From Burhinus oedicnemus (Eukaryota; Chordata; Aves; Charadriiformes; Burhinidae): a stretch of DNA of 64,000 nucleotides. Every line of letters starts with the position of its first letter. Within the stretch, counting starts at the first letter, position 1. The notes beneath the pieces were generated by a model, which saw nothing but the letters and a program-made list of their open reading frames with translations, did no database searches and had not been told where the DNA came from. The DNA lies in assembly GCA_008921705.1 (NCBI GenBank), contig VFFE01007257.1, forward strand, positions 3,782,858 to 3,846,857, given 5' to 3'. Of this stretch, positions 63,724 to 64,000 are shown piece after piece. Made by a program: the position numbers and the translations under genes.

Positions 63724-63798
63724 GTCCTCCATCCTGCTGAGGAGGGGGAGTGAGCAAGTGGTTCTTTAGTGCTTAGCTCCTGATGGGGGGTCAACACA
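63724..63798 (+). mobile_element. LTR fragment (U5 end), related to the solo LTR at 3798
   Basis: CATCCTGCTGAGGAGGGGGA followed by GTGAGCAAGTGG, and ending GGGGGGTCAACACA, is the U5 terminus of an avian ERV LTR in plus orientation. It shares CTGCTGAGGAGGGG and a GGTTCAACTCACCACA-like ending with the minus-strand solo LTR at 3798-4389. Only about 75 bp are recognisable; upstream sequence (63590-63715) might be further diverged LTR, but I could not match it. Confidence 0.6.
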
Positions 63799-64000
63799 GT
63801 AAGAAACAGGAATGAAGCAAAATAAAGTTTACTTTTCTACGGGCTTTAAATGAGTCCAAGTTATTTCCTGAGTGAAGCTATATCAGAGACTGACACTTCC
63901 CAAAATGTAATTTTAGCAGACTGTAATAACGCATGGTTAAACCAGCAGTTACCCATTTAGCGTAACCTTTGCTGCTGGTAATTGAAAGTATGCATTGCTT

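Overview
This window looks like ordinary non-coding nuclear DNA of a bird. It is AT-rich and strongly CpG-depleted, has no operons and no long open host genes, and its recognisable content is almost all retrotransposon. Eight LINE segments are visible; seven are CR1 with avian hallmarks (ORF2 endonuclease/reverse-transcriptase reading frames, 5' truncation, 3' ends built on ATTCTATG/ATTCTGTG octamers) and one is an older CR1/L3-like relic. A complete avian ERVL-type solo LTR and a fragment of a second, U5-related LTR are also present. The species cannot be fixed from the sequence; the LTR type is one I associate with birds in general.

Layout. 1-3792: short CR1 tail (248-432) flanked by a 9-bp direct repeat, then plain AT-rich DNA. 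3798-4389: solo LTR with a 5-bp target-site duplication. 4395-23785: about 19 kb with only simple repeats, small hairpins and one weak exon-like segment. 23786-26352: two CR1 fragments. 29829-30644: a CpG-rich block unlike its surroundings that I cannot assign. 31345-34239: the largest CR1, carrying most of a decayed ORF2. 37356-37720: ancient LINE 3' end. 38815-39290: CR1 with an AGAAC-type satellite on its 3' tail. 41492-41545: the best candidate for a host exon, a 54-bp in-frame microexon with consensus splice sites. 47771-47965 and 49209-49403: two copies of a 195-bp sequence, identical at every base. 57258-57699 and 59650-60952: two more CR1 copies. 63724-63798: LTR U5 fragment.

No protein-coding host gene, tRNA, rRNA, CRISPR array or prokaryotic feature can be supported with confidence. 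Most open frames of 60-125 codons have no family resemblance and fit chance; the convincing ones are pieces of CR1 ORF2. The window could be intergenic or lie inside a large intron; the candidate microexon is the only hint of the latter. The points most worth follow-up are the perfect 195-bp duplication, the CpG-rich block, and the microexon. I found no convincing new biological system.
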